Origin: Lysinibacillus xylanilyticus | GTDB taxonomy: Bacteria > Bacillota > Bacilli > Bacillales_A > Planococcaceae | Direction: 5' to 3' | NCBI RefSeq assembly: GCF_001183605.1 | Contig: NZ_LFXJ01000005.1 | Coordinates: 2,176,809 to 2,240,808, forward strand | Length of the DNA: 64,000 bases | Shown here: positions 18,021-26,479 of the stretch, piece after piece | Layout: the number at the start of each line of letters is the position of its first letter | How positions within the stretch are numbered: position 1 is the stretch's first letter | Notes under the pieces: model-generated | What the model was told of the DNA's origin: nothing | Database searches by the model: none | The model's input: the letters and a program-made list of their open reading frames with translations, nothing else | Position numbers and translations under genes: made by a program

Positions 18021-18803
18021 ATGATGGATAATTTATTACAATTAAAAGATAAGAATATTGTCGTAATGGGCGTAGCAAACGATCGAAGTATTGCTTGGGG
18101 TATCGCAAAACGTTTATTTGACGTAGGTGCAAATGTTATTTTCACATATCGCCAAGAACGTTCATTAAAAAAATTACAAATGCAATTAGAGAAAATCGGA
18201 CAAACTGATTCACTGATTGTACAATGTGATGTCAACAGCGACGAGAGTACAAAAGCAGCTTTCGAAGAAATTGGTACAAAAGTAGGCGTTATCCATGGTA
18301 TCGTGCACTCAGTAGCCTTTGCTAATGCAGAAGATTTACACAATCGCTTCTTAAATACAACTCGTGATGGCTATGCATTTGCACAAGATACTAGTGCTTA
18401 TTCTCTTATCTCAGCAGCAAATGCCGCACATCCTTATATGACTGAAGGCGGTTCTATCGTTACAATGAGCTACTTAGGAGCAGAGCGTGTCCTTGATGGC
18501 TACAATGTCATGGGGGTAGCGAAAGCTGCATTAGAAGCATCTATGCGATATCTTGCTGCAGATATCGGCAAAGATAATATTCGCGTTAACGCGATTTCAG
18601 CTGGAGCGATTCGCACACTTGCTGCAAAAGGGGTTCCTTCTTTCAATACAATTTTACACAAAATCGAAGAAACTGCTCCATTAAAACGTAATGTTCAACA
18701 AGACGAAGTGGCGGATATGACAATCGTGATGCTTTCTCACTTATCACGTGGTGTGACAGGTGAAACAATTTACATCGACGCTGGCTACAATATTATGGGA
18801 TAA
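18021..18803 (+). CDS. fabI: Enoyl-[acyl-carrier-protein] reductase FabI
   Basis: It performs the last, NAD(P)H-dependent reduction of each fatty-acid elongation cycle. It is a short-chain dehydrogenase with cofactor motif GVANDRSIAWGIAK near residue 17 and the FabI catalytic pair Tyr-x6-Lys in YNVMGVAK near residue 157; a further upstream Tyr lies in SYLGAERVLDGYN. Length 260 is typical. The ribosome site is AAAGGGG; an adjacent second ATG at 18024 is equally possible. The FapR-like box upstream implies malonyl-CoA control. Confidence 0.95.
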   Translation: MMDNLLQLKDKNIVVMGVANDRSIAWGIAKRLFDVGANVIFTYRQERSLKKLQMQLEKIGQTDSLIVQCDVNSDESTKAAFEEIGTKVGVIHGIVHSVAFANAEDLHNRFLNTTRDGYAFAQDTSAYSLISAANAAHPYMTEGGSIVTMSYLGAERVLDGYNVMGVAKAALEASMRYLAADIGKDNIRVNAISAGAIRTLAAKGVPSFNTILHKIEETAPLKRNVQQDEVADMTIVMLSHLSRGVTGETIYIDAGYNIMG

Positions 18804-18805
18804 AT

Positions 18806-18853
18806 ACAAAGAAGCATGAAAGATCTTCATTGATCTCTCATGCTTCTTTGTTA
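18806..18853 (+). terminator. Bidirectional terminator between fabI and the cyclophilin gene
   Basis: The arms AAAGAAGCATGA / TCATGCTTCTTT enclose a loop with its own small stem (AGATC/GATCT). It is T-rich on both sides and serves the convergent genes. Confidence 0.85.
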
Positions 18854-18891
18854 GGCTCCATAAAGATTACCTTTTTCAGATTATCATACTG

Positions 18892-19563
18892 TTATTTTAG
18901 TACCTTTGGGGCTGGATAATCAAAGCCCTTTGTATCTACTTCTACCTTTTTCATTTTCTGATCTTTTATTGGTTTTTCACCATCTCGTTCAGCAGCAACA
19001 ATAGCATCTACTGTTTCCATACCCTCGATTACTTTCCCAAAGGCAGCATAATCGCCATCAAGATGGGATGCTTCATTTACCATAATGAAAAATTGAGATC
19101 CCGCAGAGTTCGGATCACCCGAACGAGCCATTGAGATGACACCGCGTTCATGCTTCAAATCATTTTTAAAACCATTTGAAGAAAACTCACCTTCAATCGA
19201 ATAGTCTGGACCACCTGTACCATTACCCGAAGGATCTCCGCCTTGAATCATAAAATCAGGGACAACTCGATGGAAAATAAGACCATCATAAAAACCTTTT
19301 TTAACTAAGGAAATAAAATTAGCTACAGTATTCGGCGCTGTAGAAGGTTCTAATTCGATTACGATTTTTTCATCATTGTTCATCGTAATCGTTACAATTG
19401 GATTTTCCTTCACCTTTGATGAGTAATCTACATTTTCTTCCGTTTTCTTTGCCTTATTGCCTTCCGATTGCCCACTTTCTTTAGCAGCTCCACAACCTGT
19501 CAAAACAAATGCTACCATCAGCAATGCAAAGACAATAGAAAATCCTTTATAACGTGCGAACAT
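18892..19563 (-). CDS. Lipoprotein peptidyl-prolyl cis-trans isomerase, cyclophilin type
   Basis: A surface-anchored proline isomerase, likely helping exported proteins fold. The N-terminal signal peptide ends in a lipobox LTGC (Cys near residue 24), followed by a charged linker and then a cyclophilin domain (about 50-220). Core motifs are GLIFHRVVPDFMIQGGDPSGNGTGGPDY, ISMARSGDPNSAGSQFFI and YAAFGKVIEGME, with the catalytic Arg in FHR. I choose the ATG at 19563, nine bases from GAGGAG, rather than the TTG three codons earlier. Confidence 0.92.
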   Translation of the reverse strand: MFARYKGFSIVFALLMVAFVLTGCGAAKESGQSEGNKAKKTEENVDYSSKVKENPIVTITMNNDEKIVIELEPSTAPNTVANFISLVKKGFYDGLIFHRVVPDFMIQGGDPSGNGTGGPDYSIEGEFSSNGFKNDLKHERGVISMARSGDPNSAGSQFFIMVNEASHLDGDYAAFGKVIEGMETVDAIVAAERDGEKPIKDQKMKKVEVDTKGFDYPAPKVLK

Positions 19564-19708
19564 ATCTTTCAACTCCTCTTTATCACCAGTCTACTCATTA
19601 TACTATCAGATAGTTTACGACAAATCATTTTTATAATAATTAATGAAGAAGGCTATATTTATGGATGCGGACGAGAAAGTAAATAAGCTAAGCAAAAAAA
19701 TACTATTT

Positions 19709-20917
19709 CTAGTGCCCTGCTGCAATGCGTTGTTGTTTAGCAATAATCACCTTTAACAAAAAGGATAATAAGCATGCTACGACTAAAAATACAGCAATCA
19801 TTGCAATAACGCCTACCCAGCCGTAATGCATCCAGAATACCCCACCTACTGTTCCTCCAATACTTGAACCAAAATAATAGAAAAATAAATAGAGCGAGGA
19901 GGCTTGTGCTTTATCATGAGTGGCTCGTTTACTTACCCAACCACTAGCAATCGAGTGTGCTGCAAAAAAGCCAAATGTAAAGATTGTAATCCCCAAAATT
20001 TTCAAAGTAAGTAACCCATTTAATGTTAAAATCGCCCCTACAAACATGATTGCAATAGACAATAACAACATCTTTTGACGGCCATACTGATCAGCCAAAC
20101 TACCGAACCAAGCAGAGCTAAACGTACCTACTAAATAAATTACAAAAATCCAACCAACAATCGTAGCACTTAAATTATAAGGTGGCGCCATCAATTTAAA
20201 GCCAATGTAGTTATAAAGAGTCACGAAGCTTCCCATCAATACAAAGCCAATACCAAAAAGACAAAGCATAGATGAATCCTTTAAATGCTGTAAAAGAGAT
20301 GTCGCCAATGATTTTATCTGCAATGGACGTGCTGTAAAATGCTTGGAGTTAGGTAGCATCCAGATAAATAATACGCTAATCATAAGACTGATGATCCCCA
20401 GTACAATCATACCCACCTGCCAATTATAAAGATCCGTTAATGTCCCTATAATCACTCGTCCACTAAGCCCACCTACCGAATTACCACTTATGTATAATCC
20501 CATCGCAATACCTAAACTGGAGGGATCCATTTCCTCTCCTAAATAAGCCATTGCTATTGCTGGCAATCCTGCAAAAACAACGCCCTGTATAACACGTAAA
20601 ACTAGTATCGTTTCAAAATTAGGAGAAAAGGCAAGTGCAAGTGTAATAATAGATGCCGCAAAAATAGAAATTGTCATCAAAGATTTTCTACCCCATGCCT
20701 CTGATAATGAGCCCACAATAATCATACTGATGGATAACGCAAAGGTTGTCACAGAGAGCGTTAAACTCGCAACTGCAGGTGATACATGAAATTCCTTCGC
20801 AAATGTTGGTAATAATGGCTGTGTTACATATAAATTGGCGAAGGTGATAAATCCTGCTAAAAATAAAGCCCAGTTTGCTTTATGAAACGCCTTTGTCCCC
20901 TTTTGAATGTGATTCAT
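19709..20917 (-). CDS. MFS transporter, drug/metabolite efflux type
   Basis: A twelve-helix major facilitator protein of 402 residues. The motif-A-like loop GSLSEAWGRKSLM lies between helices 2 and 3 (about residues 65-77), with a second loop GSLADQYGRQKML in the C-terminal half (about 271-283). The sequence resembles the arabinose/YnfM-type efflux branch, but no substrate can be inferred. The ribosome site is AAGGAGAG. It is monocistronic; no terminator was found in the 145-base gap before the cyclophilin gene. Confidence 0.85.
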   Translation of the reverse strand: MNHIQKGTKAFHKANWALFLAGFITFANLYVTQPLLPTFAKEFHVSPAVASLTLSVTTFALSISMIIVGSLSEAWGRKSLMTISIFAASIITLALAFSPNFETILVLRVIQGVVFAGLPAIAMAYLGEEMDPSSLGIAMGLYISGNSVGGLSGRVIIGTLTDLYNWQVGMIVLGIISLMISVLFIWMLPNSKHFTARPLQIKSLATSLLQHLKDSSMLCLFGIGFVLMGSFVTLYNYIGFKLMAPPYNLSATIVGWIFVIYLVGTFSSAWFGSLADQYGRQKMLLLSIAIMFVGAILTLNGLLTLKILGITIFTFGFFAAHSIASGWVSKRATHDKAQASSLYLFFYYFGSSIGGTVGGVFWMHYGWVGVIAMIAVFLVVACLLSFLLKVIIAKQQRIAAGH

Positions 20918-21198
20918 TTCTCTCTCTCCTTACGTTCTGCCAATTCTACTATTATTCTAATACAATAATCTTCAAAACACACGATAGTTCGTCAAAAAAT
21001 AGACAAATTTAACTCTTTTATTATTATTATGCGCATGATTTTATTTGACATTTTTACCGCGATTCACATTTTCTTCATACAAATTTAGTTTTTATCTATT
21101 TCGAATTGGCAAATATTGTGTTACAGTGAAAGTAATCATTGGCAAAATGGGCTCAGATGACTAAACTATTTTCGTTCCACAGACTTGGAGGAATTTTC

Positions 21199-21437
21199 AT
21201 GAAAATTATTGAAGCTTTAGCACTTTCAGCACCCTATATCCACCTTGCATTAAAAGAAGAGGCAATTGTGGCTGAAATATAAATAGAAACCTTGAAAACC
21301 TTAAGCAAAATATGGGGCAAATCAATGAAGCAACAAATGAACAGGCTCAGCTCGTTCAAGATTTTAGTGAAATCATTGAGGAGTTAACAGTTCTTAGTCA
21401 TGAAATGAAGGGCTTTATGCATGATGCCTTAAAATAA
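21199..21437 (+). pseudogene. Frameshifted remnant of a small gene, possibly chemotaxis-receptor related
   Basis: A well-placed ATG with TTGGAGG opens MKIIEALALSAPYIHLALKEEA, but the frame stops after 27 codons at 21280-21282. Protein-like sequence then continues in another frame (NLKQNMGQINEATNEQAQLVQDF ... SHEMKGFMHDALK) to a stop at 21435-21437. The second part has the heptad look of a methyl-accepting chemotaxis signalling helix. It is read as a decayed gene; the family assignment is tentative. Confidence 0.5.
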
Positions 21438-21454
21438 TAAAGAGGTGAATAACA

Positions 21455-22006
21455 TTGCAAATTACAATTAATCCGGAATTATCTTTACGTACTGTCGAAT
21501 TAGAAGATGCTAATGCCGTTTTTGCCTTAACAGATGCATCACGAGCATATTTACGTGAATGGTTGCCTTGGCTGGATTTTACAAAAGAAGTAGCAGATAC
21601 AACGACATATATTGAAGGCTGTATAAAAGGACACGAAGCTAAAAGCAGCCTCTCTCTTGCCATCATTTTTCGAAATGAAATAGTCGGTATTGCTGGCTTT
21701 AATACTATTAATCATAGCAATAAGATAGCTGCTATCGGCTATTGGCTCAGTGAAGGCGCTCAAGGACATGGTATTATGACGAAGACTGTATTGGCATTAT
21801 TACAGTATGCTTTTGAGGATTTACAACTCAATAAAGTCGAAATTCGCGCTGCTGTTGGCAACGCAAAAAGCCGTGCCATTCCTGAGCGGCTTGGCTTTAC
21901 AAAAGAAGGAACGATTCGTGAAGCAGAGTGGCTTTATGACCATTATGTTGACCATGTCGCTTACGGTATGCTCGCTAGTGAGTGGAAACAAATTAAGGAA
22001 AAGTAA
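21455..22006 (+). CDS. GNAT acetyltransferase, RimL/RimJ-like
   Basis: It looks like a ribosomal-protein N-acetyltransferase-type enzyme (YdaF/RimL group). An N-terminal LRTVELEDANAVFALT is followed by GYWLSEGAQGHGIMTKTVLALLQYAF (acetyl-CoA pyrophosphate loop, QGHG) and NKVEIRAAVGNAKSRAIPERLGFTKEGTIREAEWLYDHYVDHVAYGML, the typical C-terminal signature. The start is a TTG at 21455, seven bases after AGAGGTG; no ATG is available nearby. The true substrate is unknown. A strong terminator follows. Confidence 0.87.
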   Translation: MQITINPELSLRTVELEDANAVFALTDASRAYLREWLPWLDFTKEVADTTTYIEGCIKGHEAKSSLSLAIIFRNEIVGIAGFNTINHSNKIAAIGYWLSEGAQGHGIMTKTVLALLQYAFEDLQLNKVEIRAAVGNAKSRAIPERLGFTKEGTIREAEWLYDHYVDHVAYGMLASEWKQIKEK

Positions 22007-22010
22007 AAAT

Positions 22011-22045
22011 AGTAGCCGCCCGATATCAGGCGGCTACTTTTTTTA
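22011..22045 (+). terminator. Terminator between the GNAT gene and floT
   Basis: The stem GTAGCCGCC / GGCGGCTAC with an 8-base loop is followed by seven T. It overlaps the end of floT on the other strand and may serve both. Confidence 0.92.
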
Positions 22046-23608
22046 TTTTTGTTCAACTGCTTCTTTTATCTCGTCTTGCGTTTCACTAGTTAAAGCTGGT
22101 GCTTGCTCTCCTAAGCCTACTGCTATTCGCTCTAGCTCTGGACGCAATGTATGTTTACCTGCATAGCTTTCAATTAGTTCCTTCACATCAATCCCTGAAG
22201 TTTCCTTTAACGATTCCTGTAATGTTGACATTAAATTCGTTGCGTAGGCAGTTACTTTATTAGCACCGCCTCCTCCTTCTCCACCGCCAGTATCAACAAC
22301 CGTAATTTTATCGATATTGCCAAGTGGACTCGCAAGCTCTTTCGCATATTCTGGCATCATGCGTACAATCATATCGAGGACAGCTGCTTGACCATAGTAT
22401 TCGAATGCTTCCGCAATTTTACGCTTTGCCTCGGCTTCGGCTAGACCACGAAGACGAATAATATCTGCATCTGTTTCCCCTTTTGCACGATCAGCATCCG
22501 CTTTTGCAAGACCATCCAAACGAATTTTTTCTGCTTCGGCTTGTGCCAATGATTCGATACGGTATTTCTCCGCATCCGCCTGCGCTAGTTCACGCATTTT
22601 GGCTGCCGCTGCATTTTGCTCGATAGCATAACGATCAGCATCAGCCTTTTTCTTAACTTCTGAATCGTATTGCTTCTCACGACGTAAAATTTCCTTTTCT
22701 TCTAATTCAATTTGCTTTTGACGCTCGATAATGCGAATTTGCATTTCTTGTTCAGTAACTTCCTGCTTTGCTCGAGCCGTTTCAAGTTCATACGCTTGGT
22801 CAGCACGCGCCTTAGCGATATCTTGCTCACGACGGAATTCTGCTACCTTTAATTGATTTTCTTTTTCTGCTTCTGCAATTTCTGTCGCACGTTCAAGTTC
22901 TGCCTTTTGTGCTTCTTTCGATGCTTCAGCGCGCTTAATACGTGTTTCCTTTTCTGCATCTGCGGTAGCTATATCCGCATCACGTTTAACCTGTGCAATA
23001 CGTGGCTTACCAAGGGATTCTAAGTAGCCATTTTTATCACGTACATCTTTAATCGTAAAGGAAACGATTGTCAGACCCATCTTCGCCAAGTCCTGAGACG
23101 CAACACGTTGTACTTCCTGAGAGAACTTATCACGGTTTTTATAAATTTCCTCAACCGTCATTGAACCTAAGATCGAACGTAAATGTCCTTCTAATACTTC
23201 ACGCGCCTCATTTTCACGCTCATCCTTTTGCTTTCCTAAAAACTGCTCCGCCGCAGTAGCAATTTCAGAAATGGAACCACCGATTTTTATGATAGCTGTT
23301 CCATCAGCCATAACCGGTACACCCTGTTCCGTATACACTTCAGGTGTTGTCACATCAAGCTTACTAGACAATAAGCTTAATGGCTGTCCTTGCTGGAAAA
23401 TCGGGAAAACGAATGTACCGCCACCTCGGATAATTTTTATACGATTTCCTGACTCATCTTTATGTACATTTTTTGAGCCAAGATAGCTACCAGTTACAAT
23501 CAGTGCTTCATCAGGACCCACTGTACGATACTTTGTCACATACATTGCAACTAGTGCAATTAAAACAAAGGCTACAATCCCTATAACAATTAAAATCTCC
23601 ATTGACAT
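22043..23608 (-). CDS. floT: Flotillin FloT (YuaG)
   Basis: A membrane-microdomain scaffold protein. It has an N-terminal hydrophobic hairpin (residues 3-25), an SPFH/band-7 domain (about 30-200), then a long Glu/Ala/Lys-rich coiled coil (about 215-380; EAEAEK/AKADADRA-type repeats), and a C-terminal assembly region with a Gly-rich stretch GGGEGGGGAN near 450. At 521 residues it is close to B. subtilis FloT. It starts 15 bases after the yuaF stop, so it shares yuaF's sigma-W-like promoter. Confidence 0.95.
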   Translation of the reverse strand: MSMEILIVIGIVAFVLIALVAMYVTKYRTVGPDEALIVTGSYLGSKNVHKDESGNRIKIIRGGGTFVFPIFQQGQPLSLLSSKLDVTTPEVYTEQGVPVMADGTAIIKIGGSISEIATAAEQFLGKQKDERENEAREVLEGHLRSILGSMTVEEIYKNRDKFSQEVQRVASQDLAKMGLTIVSFTIKDVRDKNGYLESLGKPRIAQVKRDADIATADAEKETRIKRAEASKEAQKAELERATEIAEAEKENQLKVAEFRREQDIAKARADQAYELETARAKQEVTEQEMQIRIIERQKQIELEEKEILRREKQYDSEVKKKADADRYAIEQNAAAAKMRELAQADAEKYRIESLAQAEAEKIRLDGLAKADADRAKGETDADIIRLRGLAEAEAKRKIAEAFEYYGQAAVLDMIVRMMPEYAKELASPLGNIDKITVVDTGGGEGGGGANKVTAYATNLMSTLQESLKETSGIDVKELIESYAGKHTLRPELERIAVGLGEQAPALTSETQDEIKEAVEQK

Positions 23609-23623
23609 ATAAATATCGCCCCT

Positions 23624-24163
23624 TTATAAAAATTTCTTATCATAAGATCTCACAAAAAGTGTTCCTTCCTTCACTTCTACAACAAGTACCGTCGTATCGT
23701 AATCGATAGCCTCATTGTCAAATCCTGTTGCTCGCTTCGAAATCATTCCACTAGTCGTTTCAATAACTACCTCTCCAAAACCATCAGTCGGGATTGGAAC
23801 AATAACTTTTCCTAACTGTCCGCCAAGCGATTCTTCTGTATAAGCTAACGATACATCGGCCGATCGTAGCGGAACAAGAACAAATAAATAAAATAGTGCA
23901 CTTAAAATAGCTCCGATGATAAAAGCAGCAACAATGTTCCAAACGCTAGGGAAGAAGGCTAATTTTTCTAAAATAAATCCTGTTGCTGACATCAACGTAA
24001 TGAAAGATAGAATGACACTTGGATTAAAAATCGGTAGCCCCTCACCAATGCCCTCGACAGCATCACTAAAAAACGTAAATAATAGAGTTGCAAGACCCCC
24101 GAATATTAATCCCACTAAAAAGATCTGCTCGAGTGAATAGCCAAATAGCGTCAAGTTGTTCAC
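23624..24163 (-). CDS. yuaF: NfeD-family membrane protein YuaF
   Basis: A partner of flotillin. It has three hydrophobic helices (about residues 13-32, 49-65 and 70-95) followed by a soluble OB-fold domain (about 110-179, GQLGKVIVPIPTDGFGEVVIET). It is the short NfeD form, lacking the protease domain. The GTG start at 24163 has AAGGGGTG upstream. Length 179 matches B. subtilis YuaF. It is the first gene of the yuaF-floT operon; no yuaI homologue follows. Confidence 0.92.
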   Translation of the reverse strand: MNNLTLFGYSLEQIFLVGLIFGGLATLLFTFFSDAVEGIGEGLPIFNPSVILSFITLMSATGFILEKLAFFPSVWNIVAAFIIGAILSALFYLFVLVPLRSADVSLAYTEESLGGQLGKVIVPIPTDGFGEVVIETTSGMISKRATGFDNEAIDYDTTVLVVEVKEGTLFVRSYDKKFL

Positions 24164-24185
24164 CCCTTTTCATTGTATTACCTAC

Positions 24186-24214
24186 TATACGGATGAAGCT
24201 TGCAAAAAGTTTCG
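24186..24214 (-). promoter_or_regulatory. Sigma-W-like promoter of yuaF-floT
   Basis: Reading the minus strand, CGAAAC (24214-24209) followed by a T run, a 17-base spacer and CGTATA (24191-24186) matches the sigma-W pattern TGAAAC ... CGTA in all but the first base. The yuaF operon is a known sigma-W target in B. subtilis. Confidence 0.7.
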
Positions 24215-24233
24215 GAATTTTTCTCATTTTTCA

Positions 24234-24266
24234 AACAAAAAGGAGCATTGAAACACCCTGCTCCTA
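24234..24266 (-). terminator. Terminator of the 3D-domain gene
   Basis: The stem AGGAGCA / TGCTCCT is followed by five T on the minus strand, between the 3D-domain gene stop and the yuaF promoter. Confidence 0.75.
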
Positions 24267-24308
24267 AATATTATGTATAAAATTATCATTCATTTTATGT
24301 TATTTACA

Positions 24309-24911
24309 TTACTTTATTATGAGCACTTGTACATCATGTCTCCCGTATTGAACTGCTATTTTTTCAGATTCTACAAGTATGTCTAACCTGTATCCTTTAA
24401 TAGCTCCCCCTTTATCAGCAGCAATCGCCTTAAATCTTTCATTACGGGTTTGAATTTCAACAATTGTTCCTAATGGAATAATTGTTGGATCAACGGCTAC
24501 AATTCTTAAATTCTTAAAATATATTGTTTCCTGAACATTAATTCCTGTAGCAGTAATACCACTACATCCTCTACAGTCATTACTATAATACGTTGCGTGA
24601 AAATTTCTCCACTCCGTATTAATCTTATTGTTCAAACTAGAATATTGTTTCTCTAAGTTATGCTGTTCTTTTCTAATTTTCTCTTCATGCATTCGTTGCT
24701 TTAATTCTAGTTGCATTTGATATTTTTGTTTTTTTATTTGCTCCACCTTACTACGAATTGTAGTGATTGCATTTTCATAACTATTCTTGGGTGTATTTTG
24801 AAATATTTTGTTCAAGTCTAAGTTATTATTCCCACACTTTTCATCATCTTTTATGAATAAGGAGAAAAGTAAGATAAGGAATATGAATAAAATGATTTTA
24901 TATTGATTCAT
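24309..24911 (-). CDS. Membrane-anchored 3D-domain protein, putative peptidoglycan-active enzyme
   Basis: One N-terminal membrane helix (residues 4-20) precedes a coiled-coil region rich in Lys/Gln/Glu (about 50-105) and a C-terminal 3D domain (about 107-200) with the three conserved Asp positions: VAVDPTIIPLG, AADKGGAIKG and YRLDILVE. The 3D fold is shared with MltA-type lytic transglycosylases and with B. subtilis YocH, YuiC and the SPbeta protein YorM. It could assist wall remodelling or belong to the accessory island; base composition is more AT-rich than yuaF next to it. Membership of the tail element is not proven. Confidence 0.75.
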   Translation of the reverse strand: MNQYKIILFIFLILLFSLFIKDDEKCGNNNLDLNKIFQNTPKNSYENAITTIRSKVEQIKKQKYQMQLELKQRMHEEKIRKEQHNLEKQYSSLNNKINTEWRNFHATYYSNDCRGCSGITATGINVQETIYFKNLRIVAVDPTIIPLGTIVEIQTRNERFKAIAADKGGAIKGYRLDILVESEKIAVQYGRHDVQVLIIK

Positions 24912-24971
24912 ATGATACTGTTAACTCCAATAGAGCCCCTTATGGACCGTTAAATATGTATTTTTATAGTT

Positions 24972-25163
24972 TTATGTATAAGTACTAATTAATTTACTAG
25001 TGCATTCATTTTTTAAAAAAGCTTCTATCACTTTCATTACTTCCCACTCCAAATGATCCATCTCTTTTGAAATAGTTAAATTTAAATCACCCATTTCTTC
25101 ATACGCTAATGCCATCGCATGATAATCTACCATTAATCCCTTTTCATTTTTTCTAATAGTCAT
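24972..25163 (-). CDS. Small hypothetical protein (63 aa)
   Basis: An acidic, helical product (MTIRKNEKGLMVDYHAMALA) of unknown function with no recognised motif; it lacks the SQxLD signature of Spo0E-type phosphatases. I start at the ATG at 25163, six bases after AAGGAAGGGG; a TTG six codons earlier would overlap the ribosome site. It is the most promoter-distal of a series of small minus-strand genes that begins at 26338. Confidence 0.55.
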   Translation of the reverse strand: MTIRKNEKGLMVDYHAMALAYEEMGDLNLTISKEMDHLEWEVMKVIEAFLKNECTSKLISTYT

Positions 25164-25402
25164 ACAACCCCTTCCTTTCAAGTTATTTAGCTAATCATTT
25201 ACCCTGTCTTTTTAATTGTCTTTAAGAAAATAATTTGCTTCTTATGTATATCCATAAAAGTTAGGTCTATTAGTTTTGTAATATTCATTAATTTATTTAA
25301 TACAAACATTTTTTTATGGTATTTTATCCCCAAAAGCTTACCCAATTGATTGGGCTAAAGATATCTTTATTATCAATTGCTTCATTTCCGCAAGTATTAG
25401 CA

Positions 25403-25600
25403 TTAATTCATAATTATCATTATAATATTTCCTATTAATTCATCTAAATATTTTTGAGCTGCCGTTTTAGAATGAAACTTCTTAGAATAAACAAAAGCAT
25501 CTTCCTCTTGAACTAATCTCCATTTATTACTCATACTATCTTTTACTACAATAACTCCGTATTTTTTGTAAACAGATTCAGCGTATTTTGTATATATCAC
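25403..25600 (-). CDS. Small hypothetical protein (65 aa), GTG start
   Basis: A basic small protein with aromatic-rich pattern (WRLVQEEDAFVYSKKFHSKTAAQKYLDELI). This is reminiscent of short beta-alpha modules in phage early proteins, but I do not recognise the family. The GTG start at 25600 is seven bases from AAAGGA. It follows the 57-codon gene by 35 bases on the same strand. Confidence 0.5.
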   Translation of the reverse strand: MIYTKYAESVYKKYGVIVVKDSMSNKWRLVQEEDAFVYSKKFHSKTAAQKYLDELIGNIIMIIMN

Positions 25601-25635
25601 CTATCATTCCTTTCATGATTTGGGTTTACCATTCT

Positions 25636-25809
25636 TTAAATACACTTAACCATTTCCTGGACAATCCTCCTTATGTTTTTTGTTTGATTAAAATTTTTCA
25701 TCTTTGCTATGTAAACAATCGCCAGTGCCTCAGCATCTATCATGCTGATTCTACCTCTCGATTGTTCAACTATTTCAGATGCAAAATCCTTCACTAAATA
25801 CTTCTCCAT
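25636..25809 (-). CDS. Small hypothetical protein (57 aa)
   Basis: The frame runs from the ATG at 25809 to the stop at 25636-25638, with AAGAGGTG seven bases upstream. The product begins MEKYLVKDFASEIVEQ and continues with two helical segments and a basic C terminus. Its function is unknown. It is too short to be called easily, but the ribosome site and tight position between two other minus-strand genes support it. It lies in the probable transcript of the SOS-box gene upstream. Confidence 0.5.
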   Translation of the reverse strand: MEKYLVKDFASEIVEQSRGRISMIDAEALAIVYIAKMKNFNQTKNIRRIVQEMVKCI

Positions 25810-25873
25810 TTAAAAACACCTCTTATTTTATATTAATTCATCTATAATGATTCTATGACACTACCTGCTGCAA

Positions 25874-26338
25874 TCAATTCAATTTCTCTAAAATTTTATG
25901 TCCTGGATAGTAAATATTTAAATAATCTTTGAGACTTTTTAAACATGTAATAGTGTTATCGATAATGGATTTTCTTTGAAAACCATTATATAAATAAATA
26001 ATATTTTGGAATTCTACAACATAATAAATATTTTCTTTATTGTCATCCAACTGCACTAAACTATCATAATAGATATCTAATTCTTGTGATTTTTTATAAA
26101 TAAATTTGGTATCACCTATTCCCTTTATTAGTTCGACCTCATCATCATTCCATTTATCCATAAGAATTAAACTGGAAAGTGAGCTATCCATACATTCACA
26201 CGCAAGAGCATTACCTCCTTCGTCATTTAAAATCACATTTGATATGCTCCCATAGAAATCATTCATTAACTCTAAGGAAATATCTCTATCCTTATAGATT
26301 ACTAGTTCTAATATTGCCGTTGTCTCCTTATCATTCAT
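25874..26338 (-). CDS. SOS-box-controlled hypothetical protein (154 aa)
   Basis: An acidic soluble protein of unknown family (MNDKETTAILELVIYKDRDI); several Tyr/Ile-rich strands suggest a compact alpha-beta fold and no membrane segment is seen. The ribosome site AAGGAGGG is strong. The promoter about 65 bases upstream carries a perfect LexA-type box between -35 and -10, so DNA damage should induce it. Its place beside a phage-type repressor locus makes it a candidate anti-repressor or induction switch, which is inference only. Confidence 0.7.
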   Translation of the reverse strand: MNDKETTAILELVIYKDRDISLELMNDFYGSISNVILNDEGGNALACECMDSSLSSLILMDKWNDDEVELIKGIGDTKFIYKKSQELDIYYDSLVQLDDNKENIYYVVEFQNIIYLYNGFQRKSIIDNTITCLKSLKDYLNIYYPGHKILEKLN

Positions 26339-26402
26339 TTATATCCCTCCTTAATCTTTGCTATAACAAGTACTGTATCAATTAAATATATATTTGTTTC
26401 CA

Positions 26403-26431
26403 TTTTAACACGAACAAACGTTCGTTTTCAA
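26403..26431 (-). promoter_or_regulatory. LexA-controlled promoter (SOS box)
   Basis: On the minus strand TTGAAA (26431-26426), a 17-base spacer and TTAAAA (26408-26403) form a sigma-A-type promoter. The spacer holds CGAACAAACGTTCG on the plus strand (26411-26424), a perfect match to the Bacillus LexA consensus CGAACRNRYGTTYG. Confidence 0.85.
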
Positions 26432-26479
26432 GTTTATTTTTAGCGAATATTTACAATTTCATATATTTTAAAAGACGGA

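Noticed and set aside
25190..25300. 36-codon minus-strand frame upstream of the 63-residue gene
   Set aside because: No ribosome site precedes its ATG and composition is plain AT-rich intergenic sequence.
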